Below the pieces are notes generated by a model that had not been told where the DNA came from, did no database searches, and saw only the letters and a program-made list of their open reading frames with translations. A stretch of DNA of 64,000 bases from positions 44,585,741 to 44,649,740 of the forward strand of contig CM041465.1 of assembly GCA_023213395.1 (NCBI GenBank), read 5' to 3'. Positions 12,055 to 21,345 of the stretch are shown piece by piece (the first letter of the stretch is position 1; each line of letters begins with the position of its first letter). The position numbers were made by a program, and so were the translations under genes. This DNA comes from Cycas panzhihuaensis. Taxonomy: Eukaryota > Cycadophyta.

Positions 12055-12114
12055 AGTAAAAAAAAAAAAAAGAGCACAAGAACCATAGGAACATAAATTC
12101 TTTTATGACTTTAA
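12055..12114 (+). other. Poly-A tract and spacer after integrase
   Basis: An uninterrupted A run of about 14 bases lies immediately 3' of the integrase stop, followed by a short spacer before the minisatellite. It is probably slippage-prone 3' sequence of the element rather than a retrotransposed poly-A tail, because element sequence in the same orientation continues beyond it. Confidence 0.5.
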
Positions 12115-13140
12115 AACATGGATGCAGGCGGTTGCAACTTGGATGCAAATGGTTACAACTTGGATGCAAGCAGTTGCAACCTAGATGTAAAGTTGCAACC
12201 TGGACGCAAGCAATTGCAACCTGGATGCAAAGTTGTAACCTAGAGGCATGAACCTGGACGCAAATTTGCAACCTAGAGGCATGTGGTTGTAACTCGGATG
12301 CAAAGTTGCAACTTGGATGCAAAAAGTTGCAACTTGGACGCAAAGTTGTAACTTGGAGGCATGTGGTTGCAACCTGGATGCAAAGTTGCAACCTAGATGC
12401 AAGTGGTTGCAACTTGGACATAAAGTTGGAACCTGGAGGCATGTGGTTGTAACTTGGATGCAAAGTTGCAACCTGGACACAAGCGGTTGCAACTTGGACA
12501 TAAAAAGTTGCAACTTCGAGGTAAGTAGTTGCAACCTAGATGTAAGCAATTGCAACCTAAATACAAAGTTGCAACCTAGATGTAAAATTGCAACCTGGAC
12601 GCAAGCGGTTACAACCTATATGCAAAGTTGCAACCTGGAGGCATGTGGTTGCAACTCGGACGCAAAGTTGCAACCTAGATGCAAGCAGTTGCAACTTGGA
12701 CGCAAAGTTGTAACTTGGATGCAAAAAGTTGCAACTCGGAAGTAAGTAGTTGCAACCTGGATGTAAGCAGTTGCAACTTGGACGCAAAGTTGTAACCTGG
12801 ATGCAAAGTTGCAACCTGGACGCAAACGGTTGCAACCTGGACGTAAAAAGTTGTAGTCTGGAGGCAAGTGATTGCAACCTGGATGCAAAGTTGCAATCGG
12901 GGCACAAGTGGTTGCAACTAGCATGCAAGAAGTTGCAACTAGCATGCAAAGAGTTGCAACCTGTAGGCTAGACGCAAGAATTGCAACCCATAAAGGAAGT
13001 CGTTGTAAACAGAGTGAAAGAAGTGACAATCTAGATTCAATTGGAACAGAAAATAATTGTAACCCGGATGCAAAATGGTTGCAATCGAGATAAATAGCCA
13101 CAATTTAGAACAAAATAATTGCAACTTGGATGAAAGCAAT
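12115..13140 (+). repeat. Minisatellite with GTTGCAAC core in the Tat-like element
   Basis: Dozens of tandem units of about 18-22 bp follow the pattern GTTGCAACYTGGAYGCAA plus a variable tail of 0-4 bases (A, AA, GCG or GTG). The 8-bp core GTTGCAAC is a perfect palindrome. The array is dense from 12115 to about 12965 and decays toward 13140. Because units can be multiples of three, long spurious open frames occur on both strands. The position, directly 3' of integrase in a Tat-like element, matches the hypervariable 3' untranslated region known from pea Ogre and related Tat elements, where satellites can arise. Confidence 0.88.
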
Positions 13141-13914
13141 TATAACTGGCACAAAAACAGTTGCAGCTAGAAAGCCAAATCAGTGACAAACTTGGAGTAA
13201 TCGGTCAAGATTTGAAAAAGTTACAAACCAAAGCTGGAATGAGTACAAGGAGATATGATCAGTCGCAATTTAGGTGAGATAACAATCAGGAAGGCAGAAC
13301 TATTGTGACTTGAACAATAAAAATGATGACGATTGTAAATTACTCCTTATTGTGAGGAATGGCAAATACAGGTGCAATTGGAAGAAGTAATGAGTATCTT
13401 GCGAAGGAAGACAGGAATCTTGCGAAGGAAGGTGGTGATATCAAATCAAGAAAAAGCAGAACGATATTTAATTAATGATGATGGCGACAGAGCGATAGAA
13501 ATTAGTGACAACCGATAGTCGCACGTACCAAAACAATGTAGAGTGTGAAGGTGGCGACAGGTGGCCGACATACATTGGAGGGATGGAAAGGAAGTACGTT
13601 GGAGTTGCAACCGAGTAATTGCAACCATGAATCAAAGTCATGATGGTTTTGCATGGCTTAGTGGAATATAAGTGGCAAAGTTGAAGACGAACCGAGGAAG
13701 TTTTTAAAAAATTGTGAATGAGTAAGATGAAGGACATTGGATAGATTCAAATTAATTTGCGAGAAGGAGATGATGAAGGAATTAGGCATACATGGTGAGA
13801 TATGTCTGAAGAATATGAAAATAAAATAATTTTGACAAAGGCGGGTTTTGCCCAATTTGTGCAAATAGGGTTATTTCCAACTGCAACAGATTTTATAACG
13901 GACATGATCAACTT
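13140..13914 (+). other. Spacer between minisatellite and 3' ORFs
   Basis: Purine-rich sequence with scattered degenerate copies of the TTGCAAC motif, for example near 13600-13625, which suggests the minisatellite once extended or seeded further. No domain was recognised. Confidence 0.5.
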
Positions 13915-14349
13915 GTGGCTCAACAACCTAATCTCTTAGATATATCAGCAAGAGGCATTGCAAAAATCTCAGGGTTACTAGATTCAGGTGAAGAGATACC
14001 CAGAGACAAAAGGATTCCTCGGGGGCAGGCAACAGAGCAGCTGGGTGCCCAAATTTCAGATGTCTCCACATCTAGTATTCGTATTGTGGGCATTGCGGAT
14101 AATTTGACACGCTGGGTGGCTCATTTCCTCTTCACGAGGGTGATATTCAGCCAAAAGAATTTGTTCGTACCTACAGAGATGAGATCAGCAATCCTGTGGG
14201 TAGCAAAGGGAAAAAAGTTTAATTGGGTAGCATTTCTTGCAGGAAGATTTCTAGATAAATTGATTAGTATCAAGGCCAAACCTCAGTTGGCTGTATTTAT
14301 CATCAGAGTTTGTTTTAGGGATTATTATATTCTCAATGTCCAGAGATAA
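13915..14349 (+). pseudogene. Extra ORF 3' of pol, plant-transposon-protein-like
   Basis: An open frame of 144 codons in the element sense orientation begins within sequence that seems open further upstream. Its middle, R-W-V-A-H-F-L-F-T-R-V-I-F-S with L-F-V-P-T-E-M-R-S-A-I-L-W-V-A-K-G-K-K-F-N-W, loosely resembles the conserved core of the 'putative plant transposon protein' family seen in ORFs of Athila-type elements, where an (A/F)-H-x-L-x-P-T segment precedes a hydrophobic helix and a short G-K turn. It may correspond to the env-position ORF of Tat/Athila elements. Function is unknown and the similarity is only by eye. Confidence 0.4.
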
Positions 14350-14351
14350 AG

Positions 14352-15444
14352 TTATTGGAAGGAAAACCAGAGCAAGCAGCAATGACGGGATGGATCAACC
14401 ATTTTAGGCATAATGGAGAAATTTGGCAAGGGGAGCTTCAGGAAAAAGTTAAGAATTTTTTCTTGAAGAAGGCTCAAGCTAACAACCTTCAGACGACACA
14501 GATAGAGGAGAAAGAGAGGAAATGGCAGCAAGAAGAGGTGACCTCGCCAGCCAAGAAGAAAGAAGAAGAGTAACATAAAGCAAGAGAAGAAAAGAAGAAG
14601 AAGGAGGAAATAAAAAAAAGGAAAACAGAACGTAGGCAGTGTGTTGGTCAAGAAGGAAGCAGAAGAGCAACAACTAGGCCAGCAACCCGAAAAAACTCTT
14701 AACACTGATGGAGAAAGAAGAAGAGAAAGAAGAGTTGCCACAGAAAAAGCAAGGAAAGAAATTCTAGAAATTTTGAATAGTCAACCAACTGAGGTAGACT
14801 TTGATTTCAATAATGAAGAGCTGATGGAGGAAGGAATTGATCCGATGGAGTGTCAGCCACACAATGTGGCACACTGGAAGATTTCATTCTTGGCCAAAGT
14901 CATTACGCATCTGGTGACTGAGTTGGAAGTTCAGAATAAGAGGCCTCCACCGGATTTGCAAAGAATTCAGAAAGTAGAAGACTAGTTAGCTGCTTGTGAG
15001 GCAAAATTGGACTTCTTGATCAAGTTTATTATGCATTGGGTGGGAGATACTTCCTGTGTGGAGCATTTGGTACTAGTTTTTGGCGCCTTGTTTGATGAAC
15101 AGATCCCATTTGGATTAGAGAAGGTAATCTGTAAACTGGGAGCTTGGATAATGTAGACCTGGGAAGATGTTGAATATGCCAACCACTTCTGGGCTATGAT
15201 CAAGTCCTTGTGATAGGATCTGTTGTCAGTGGAAACAAGGAAATGCAAGTTGGAAGAGGAAATTGAACAGTTGCATTCAGGGGAGAAGCCGACAATGGCT
15301 CAATTACAGGCGCTACGCAATGTGGTTATCCTCTACGACCACTGTAAAAAGCAAGGTATAAATGCACCTTGTATTGTGTATAGACCTGATCTGCAGCGGA
15401 TTTGTGCAGAAATGGAAAAGATAAGAAGGGATAAAGAAAATTAA
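14352..15444 (+). pseudogene. Charged coiled-coil ORF region 3' of pol, broken
   Basis: Three same-sense open frames (14355-14573, 14641-14985 and 15223-15444) look like one former reading region split by stops and frameshifts. The first part is extremely rich in Lys, Glu and Gln and would form coiled coil. The second contains F-D-F-N-N-E-E-L-M-E-E-G-I-D-P and A-K-V-I-T-H-L-V-T-E-L-E-V. The last contains E-I-E-Q-L-H-S-G-E-K-P. It probably continues the extra ORF at 13915 and belongs to the same element because it runs up to the polypurine tract at about 15521. No enzymatic motif is visible. Confidence 0.45.
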
Positions 15445-15534
15445 TTTGTCATGTACTGTTTTAGTTTTGTTCTCTTTTTTTGAAATTTTGATGCTTACAA
15501 GTAAGAATACTTGTAAGTTTTGTGAAGGGAGAGA

Positions 15535-15902
15535 TGTGTACGACTGTATTAGTTGCAACCCATTTTGTATATTGGAATGATTGCAACTAACTTAAGGCTG
15601 TAGGCAAGTATAAATATTACATTGTAGAGATAGCATCAGGGGTTCTTTTGATTTAATTGTAACGTCCTGTCTGTTGTCGCATGGAATGTAGTCGTCCACA
15701 TTCTGTGCCTGCTGTGTAAGTTTGACTCCTATGTGTAATGTTCCGGGTTGTCTCTGGTTGTGAGAGTACCAGAGCGACCTGTCATAATGTAATGATGATG
15801 GTTCTTGATTTTCATATCTTCATGTCTTTGTATTACAATGAATGGTTGCAACCCGTTGCAGTTTCTTGTGCTGTTTCTATATGTGACAAATGACGCGGCA
15901 CA
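15535..15902 (+). repeat. Probable 3' LTR of Tat-like element
   Basis: A polypurine stretch GAAGGGAGAGA ends at 15534 and is followed by TGTGTACGAC, a plausible LTR start. The sequence has no open frame and contains GTTGCAAC-like motifs also found in the minisatellite (near 15551 and 15843). It ends near 15898-15902, where copia RT sequence begins. No 5' partner LTR was found upstream, so the element appears 5'-truncated and the right boundary is approximate. Confidence 0.5.
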
Positions 15903-17060
15903 TAGTAGCCATTTGGCTTTATTGGAAAAGACCACGAGCACTTGGTATGCTGGCTTAGGAAGGCCTTGTATGGCCTAAATCAGGCTCCTAGAGCTTGGTA
16001 TGAGAAATTGATTAGTACTTTCAGAAGAATAGATTTGAGAGATCTCTAGTTGACTCAAACCTATATATCAAGGCTGAAAATGACAAAATCATATTTGTGG
16101 TGTTATATGTTGATGACTTATTGATCATAGGTAATGATATCGATATAATATTACACTTGAAGGCAGATTTTAGTCATTACTTTGAGATGACTGATCTAGG
16201 AATTTTACATTACTTCGTTGGAGTGGAAGTATGGTAGAGGCTTGAACATGTCTTCATCTCATAGGCTAAGTATACTTGAGAAATTCTAAAGAAATTTAGA
16301 ATGGAAGATTGTAAACCTGCACCTACCCCCATGAAGATAGGTTTGAGATTAAGAACAGAAGATGGTGGAGCAGATGTTGATGCTATATTGTACAGGCAAT
16401 TGGTGGGAAGTCTGATATATCTGATCACTATCAAACTTGACATATCTTATGGAGTTGAAATATAGCCCAAATTCATGGCATCACCAAAGTAGAGACACTG
16501 GAAAGCAACAAAGAGAATTCTTAAATACTTGAAAGGAACAATATACTATGGACTTAGATTCAAGCACAATGGCAATTTCAAGTTGACAGGATTCAAAGAT
16601 TCTGATTGGGTCGAATGTGTAGATAGCAAAAGGTCAACTTTTTCATATTGTTTCAGTATGGGTTTGACTACAGTCACATGGAGCAACAAATAACAACAAA
16701 TGTTGATTTATCCTCTCAAAGCAGTACAAGGCTCTGATTCTGTTTGCATAAGCCATTTGGTTACGTCAGATTCTAGAGGACATGGGACTACAACAATCAT
16801 AACCAACCATCCTATATTGTGATAAGTAGAGTATGATAAAGATTGCCAAAAATTTTGTGTTCCACGCTTGCACCAAACACTTAAAGGTGCACCATCACTT
16901 CATTCAAGAATTGATTTAGAAAGGTATAATAGAGATGGTGTATTGGCCTACGGAAGAACAACTGGCTAACGTCTTCACCAAACTTTTGGTACGTGACAAA
17001 TTTTAGACTTTGAGGGATGGTTTAGGTGTTAGAAGAAATGGGATAAACATTAAGGGGGAG
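15903..17060 (+). pseudogene. Ty1/copia RT-RNase H remnant (element E)
   Basis: Starting with P-F-G-F-I-G-K-D-H-E-H-L-V-C-W-L-R-K-A-L-Y-G-L, this is the middle of a copia reverse transcriptase. It runs through a frame-shifted catalytic segment (V-L-Y-V-D-D-L-L-I-I-G-N-D encoded near 16105-16140), then the R-Q-L-V-G-S-L-I-Y-L segment and RNase H to A-N-V-F-T-K. Many TAG/TAA codons sit where Gln or Trp codons are expected. The upstream two thirds of this element are missing: they are replaced by the Tat-like element, and the expected 5' copia half was not found on the other side of it. Confidence 0.8.
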
Positions 17061-17372
17061 TGTTAGACTCAAATGTTTATTTTGAGGGGTCATGGACCCC
17101 TTCCCCCCTTAATTTTTGTATAATAATAGGTTAGGATTATTTTATACGAAAGTGATGACTCAGTGGGGGTTACAACTCTCACCTCACATATGTTAAATTA
17201 GATAGGAATATTATTCTTGTAATTATTAGGTAAAGTTGATATAGGTTAGTTGTAATAGTAGAAATACAAGAGTAAAGTAAGGATCATTGAATTAATGTAA
17301 TGTGTGACTATTATTGAATAGAGATTTATCAAAATTTTTAGAATTAATTTCTAAGGTTTTGATAGCTAATCC
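17061..17372 (+). repeat. 3' LTR of copia element E
   Basis: The polypurine tract TAAGGGGGAG directly precedes TGTTAGACTC at 17061, the classic copia 3' LTR junction. The sequence is noncoding, with an inverted AGGGGTC/GACCCCT pair near its start. The right end near 17372 is approximate because the partner LTR is absent. Confidence 0.6.
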
Positions 17373-17409
17373 TTTCAATTAATGTCCTTATTGCATGCCT
17401 TATTGCAAC

Positions 17410-17960
17410 TTCCTTGGCGCAATGTCGCTTTCCATGACCACTTGTGTGCCTCATCCTACACACACACATGCATCCTCATCATCATCATATATCACAAATT
17501 TTTGCATAACTCAAATTTTCATCTTTCTCCATTCTATAATATTTGTCTTACCCTTCTTTGTCCTCTCATCTTGCACACATTTCCATCATGTTGAAGTGCC
17601 TCTTGTCAATTTGACTTCAACAAACTTCACCTTCGCAACATCCCTCAAATTTGTCTTTATGAATTGACACTCCATCACCTCCAACCAACTGTGCATCTTA
17701 CTAGGGCTTCTATCAAATTCCATAATGTTATTTTGCATTATCGAATCCTTGCTCTTTTTTGCATGTTGCTCCATCAACAATCGCAACTTACTAGTAAGTC
17801 CCTATTCAACATACTCGTGGCTCTAGTTCTCTTTGCACTTGTCTCTCTCCAACTCTTCAAAAATACGTTCCAATCTTTCAATCTCCTTCAATGTTGATGA
17901 CAATTCCTATTTCTTGGCAATCCTACACATCGTTTTCATCTTGTCTCTTATACCAAATGT
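17410..17960 (-). pseudogene. Ty3/gypsy gag relic
   Basis: Reading the minus strand, the frame at 17786-17586 contains M-E-F-D-R-S-P-S-K-M-H-S-W-L-E-V-M-E and L-R-D-V-A-K-V-K-F-V-E-V-K-L-T, which match the start of the retrotransposon gag domain of gypsy elements (F-x-G-x-x-x-x-x-x-W-L followed by an A-K-V-x-x-A-x-x-x-L helix). Upstream on the minus strand is a broken charged segment. Everything downstream of gag (knuckle, protease, RT) is missing. Confidence 0.55.
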
Positions 17961-18070
17961 TAACGACTCTCACAACCCTTCTCAAATCTAACTTTGATAC
18001 AAGATGACTCCTCAACTCCTTTTTGTGATACCAAATGCTCCTTGTAATAACTTGCTTCTGATACCAAATT
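17941..18070 (-). other. Repeated primer-binding-site-like motifs
   Basis: On the minus strand TTTGGTATCAGAAGCAAG (18068-18051), TTTGGTATCACAAAA (near 18035-18021), a weaker TTGTATCAAAG (near 18000) and TTTGGTATAAGAGACAA (17957-17941) occur in succession. The first and last resemble the initiator-Met tRNA complement TGGTATCAGAGC used by many plant LTR elements. They precede the gag relic on the same strand, the correct place for a primer-binding site. Multiple copies are unusual. Confidence 0.45.
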
Positions 18071-18420
18071 ATATAGTGCTTACACACAGAAGTAGGTGAT
18101 TTACTCCCCATGATTAAATAAAATTAACATGCACCCAACACGAATCCATTGACCACTGGCATCAATATCTTTAAGAGACTAAACCTTAAACACAATAAAA
18201 TCACTCAATTACAATGGAGGGCATAAAACCCTACATATTACACTGGTGGACCCTTCATAAGGCTTAAAATTGCAATACATAGAAAGGTTACAATATAATT
18301 ATAACTATACACACAAAAACCCTCAATCACTCATTACCATTTGACTTTTCTCAGGCTACTTCTCAGTTTCTGTTCATCCTAATCAACACCTCTTATCTCT
18401 TGAACACTCAAAATTAGAAT
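18071..18420 (-). repeat. Possible 5' LTR of the minus-strand gypsy relic
   Basis: Noncoding sequence immediately 5' (on the minus strand) of the best primer-binding-like site. By position it should contain the LTR belonging to the gag relic. No partner LTR or target duplication was found and the outer end is unknown. Confidence 0.3.
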
Positions 18421-18475
18421 TCTATGTTGTATTGCCTCATTCAATGTTTGCACACTTAATTGCTAAGTTTCAGTT

Positions 18476-19169
18476 CATCACATTAGCTGCATCTTCCACT
18501 GAATACTCCAACTCTCTGCTTCCTCAATTGGATGCTTCAACAACTCCCTTAAACTCCTCTTTAATTTGCATGTGTATAGCCTCTATTGGTGGTTCTATAC
18601 ACTTTCTTCAACTCCTCTTCAATTTGCTTGTGTACTGCCTCTATCGGCGATTTTGTACACTTTCCTTCTATTTGGTGTACTGTTTCTTTTAGCACTTTTG
18701 TATACTTCCCTTCTATTTGTGTATTGCTTCTATCGACACTTCTGTACACTTCCTTCACCAACTCATCTTTGTTGACTTTCTCTCCTTCTCTACAACCCTC
18801 CCCCTCTTTACAACTCTCTCCTCATCACATTAGCTGCATCTTCCACTGAATACTCCAACTCTCTACTTCCTCAATTGGATGCTTCAACAACTCCCTTAAA
18901 CTCCTCTTTAATTTGCATGTGTACAGCCTCTATTGGTGGTTCTATACACTTTCTTCAACTCCTCTTCAATTTGCTTGTGTACTGCCTCTATCGGCGATTT
19001 TGTACACTTTCCTTCTATTTGGTGTACTGTTTCTTTTAGCACTTTTGTATACTTCCCTTCTATTTGTGTATTGCTTCTATCGACACTTCTGTACACTTCC
19101 TTCACCAACTCATCTTTGTTGACTTTCTCTCCTTCTCTACAACCCTCCCCCTCTTTACAACTCTCTCCT
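18476..19169. repeat. 347-bp tandem duplication
   Basis: Units 18476-18822 and 18823-19169 are nearly identical: only a couple of differences were seen, for example TATAGCC versus TACAGCC. On the minus strand each unit encodes a Lys/Glu-rich segment with internal motifs Q-I-E-G-K-C/Y-T-K, suggesting a coiled-coil protein fragment of a retroelement. On the plus strand it is pyrimidine-rich. Confidence 0.9.
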
Positions 19170-20230
19170 CCTTCTCCTAAGTTGATTTTTCTTATCTCTT
19201 CCTCTTTTAAAACTACACCTTTTCAACTTCCAAACCTCTTCACATTCTCTCTTTCATCACTTCATGGCTTCATCGACTCTGGCTCTACACCATATGTCAC
19301 TATCTTGCAACATCTCATTCTGCACCTTTGCACTTAATCATCTAATGAATCTTTGCTCGTAGTTCATTGCTTCGCACCCTGGCAATTTCTTCCTCGTTTG
19401 CAACTTCCTTGTTCTCATGAACTTCAACTTAGCAAACCACTACCATATGCCATGTTTTGACTTGCTTTGCTCCCTTCATCAACTCATGGTCTTTGTATAT
19501 TGCCACTTCATAGAGCTTCACTTTGCATGTTTCCTAATATCTTAGCTTCTTTGAATCTTACGAAGTCACAAAATCTCCCTTCGCAAGTCTTGAGAATTTT
19601 CAACACTTTGTGGAACTCACTTATTTCACCAACTTGCGAAGTGCGGGTCCTCTTTTGAGTGCTATGTGTCCATGCGTACTTTCAACTTGTTATTATGCTG
19701 CTTGTAGGCTTGTATTTTGTAGGATTGTCATCCACTCGACTCTTCGAGCTTTCACTTTTTATGTGAGGTGTGGGGTTGCAAACCTCTCCCTTACATTTTT
19801 GCACTTCATCGACTCGTAGAACTATTCATTTTGCAAACCTTCACTTGCACAGATTCACTTTGTAGATTTCTAATTTGCTCAACTCCCCAAACTTTGGGAA
19901 CTTGTAAAATCACAACCTTACAAACTTCACATTATTCATTGCCTGCAAACCTTCACTCTGCATCCTCACAAACTCCCTACTTCACCAGTTCTTGCTTTGC
20001 TACCCCTTCCTTTTTGCAACTTTGCATATTTGCGAACTTATCATTTCGCGAAGTTGTCACTTCATGAACTTCTTCCTTGCTAATGCTAACTATCAATGCC
20101 TTGTCCCAAACTCCACTGGTAGCAAAACACTAACTTGTGAATTCTCTACCCATAATGAAGCACTAACTTGTGAAGATCATTTAAAATTGGCACCTTTGTG
20201 ACTATCACACCGAAAAATCAATTTTCCACC
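19170..20230. other. Pyrimidine-rich degenerate repeat tract
   Basis: This tract is rich in CTTCAC, TTTGCAA and TTGCGAA-like words at irregular spacing and has no recognisable protein. It resembles a decayed tandem repeat or the noncoding spacer of the minus-strand gypsy relic. Short open frames on the plus strand are low-complexity Ser/Leu/Cys/Thr stretches and are not credible genes. Confidence 0.45.
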
Positions 20231-21345
20231 CACAAATTGTAGTTAGATATGAGGATGCTCCTGCATCAAGGGAACAAAATGCTCACTACAACATATCTTG
20301 AGGGAACCTTGTCTTGACCAAAGTAGATTTTCTCTAGTGCACCATAATGCATCTTTGGAATGTTAATAATGGTATGGTTATGTGTGGTTGTCCTTAATTG
20401 ACCATGGCATTCTTAAAGGGAGGGGAAAACATCTTATAGAATGCAACTAAATAGTTTGTATGTATGTTGCCTATTACATAATGCTCTTGAAAGATTCGTG
20501 CTAATAGAATGCATGTAGTTGCATATGCTTAAATGTCACTTGGATTAAATCTTTACCCTAATCACACAAACAAACATAATGCATAGCACTTGTCATAAGC
20601 CTTGTTATTACATTATCACAAAATGCACGTGGTAGATTCAAGTGCTCCGCTCTCACATCAAATGTAAGGTGAGAATACCCATTCTAAACACAACCAAGGG
20701 TTGAACACATGAAATGGTGTAGCCCTTGCTTATAAATATACACCCTTAGTTAACCTTAATGATGTTGTTACTTGACCTTTTGTAGCTAGCTTTACATAAC
20801 ACACAATCCAACATACATGAAACCTTATTGTTATTAATTCTTCCTTATTGTTTGCACCAACATACAACAATATGCCCCATCTATTACAACTACCCTACAT
20901 CGGGATGGCCTTTGTTGTTTATGGCTGATATACCATTGATTTCCCTGTTGGCATTCCACTATTTTCTCCTTTGATTGTCGTTGCCCCAATTGTTTGGCCT
21001 CCCATGCCAAATTTCCAAAACTCGGGCATGGAGGCGATGGTAACAACAATTAGAAAATAATTCTCTCATAAAATCCCTGTATGGGTTTATGTGTGATGCT
21101 AAGTAGCCATATAAATGGGAGAGGGAGCAAAAGCAAATACAGATACAACATTTCCCAAAACCTAGGATATGGGAATATGGCGAATTAAGGTTTCCAATAA
21201 ATATATATACAAACTTATAAAAATATAGATGAAACTTACGAAACAAATTACAATCAATTTGAAGTAAAGATTCAATATTCACTACTCAACATTCATACAT
21301 TTCATAGTGTTCACCCATCACAATTAAAAGTTAAAACATCACCAT
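20231..21345. other. No gene recognised
   Basis: AT-rich sequence with a 107-codon minus-strand open frame (20959-21282) lacking any known motif. It could be the 3' terminal noncoding part of the hAT transposon whose transposase follows on the minus strand, but no terminal inverted repeat pair was located. Confidence 0.35.

Noticed and set aside
12115-13000. CRISPR-like appearance of short repeats with variable parts
   Set aside because: Units are contiguous, without unique spacers of constant size, and the context is a plant gypsy element.
12011-13139. Several overlapping open frames of 66-161 codons on both strands in the minisatellite, with Leu-Gln or Cys-Asn-Leu repeats
   Set aside because: They follow directly from an in-register tandem repeat free of stops and occur in both strands and several frames. 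No start context or homology supports a protein.
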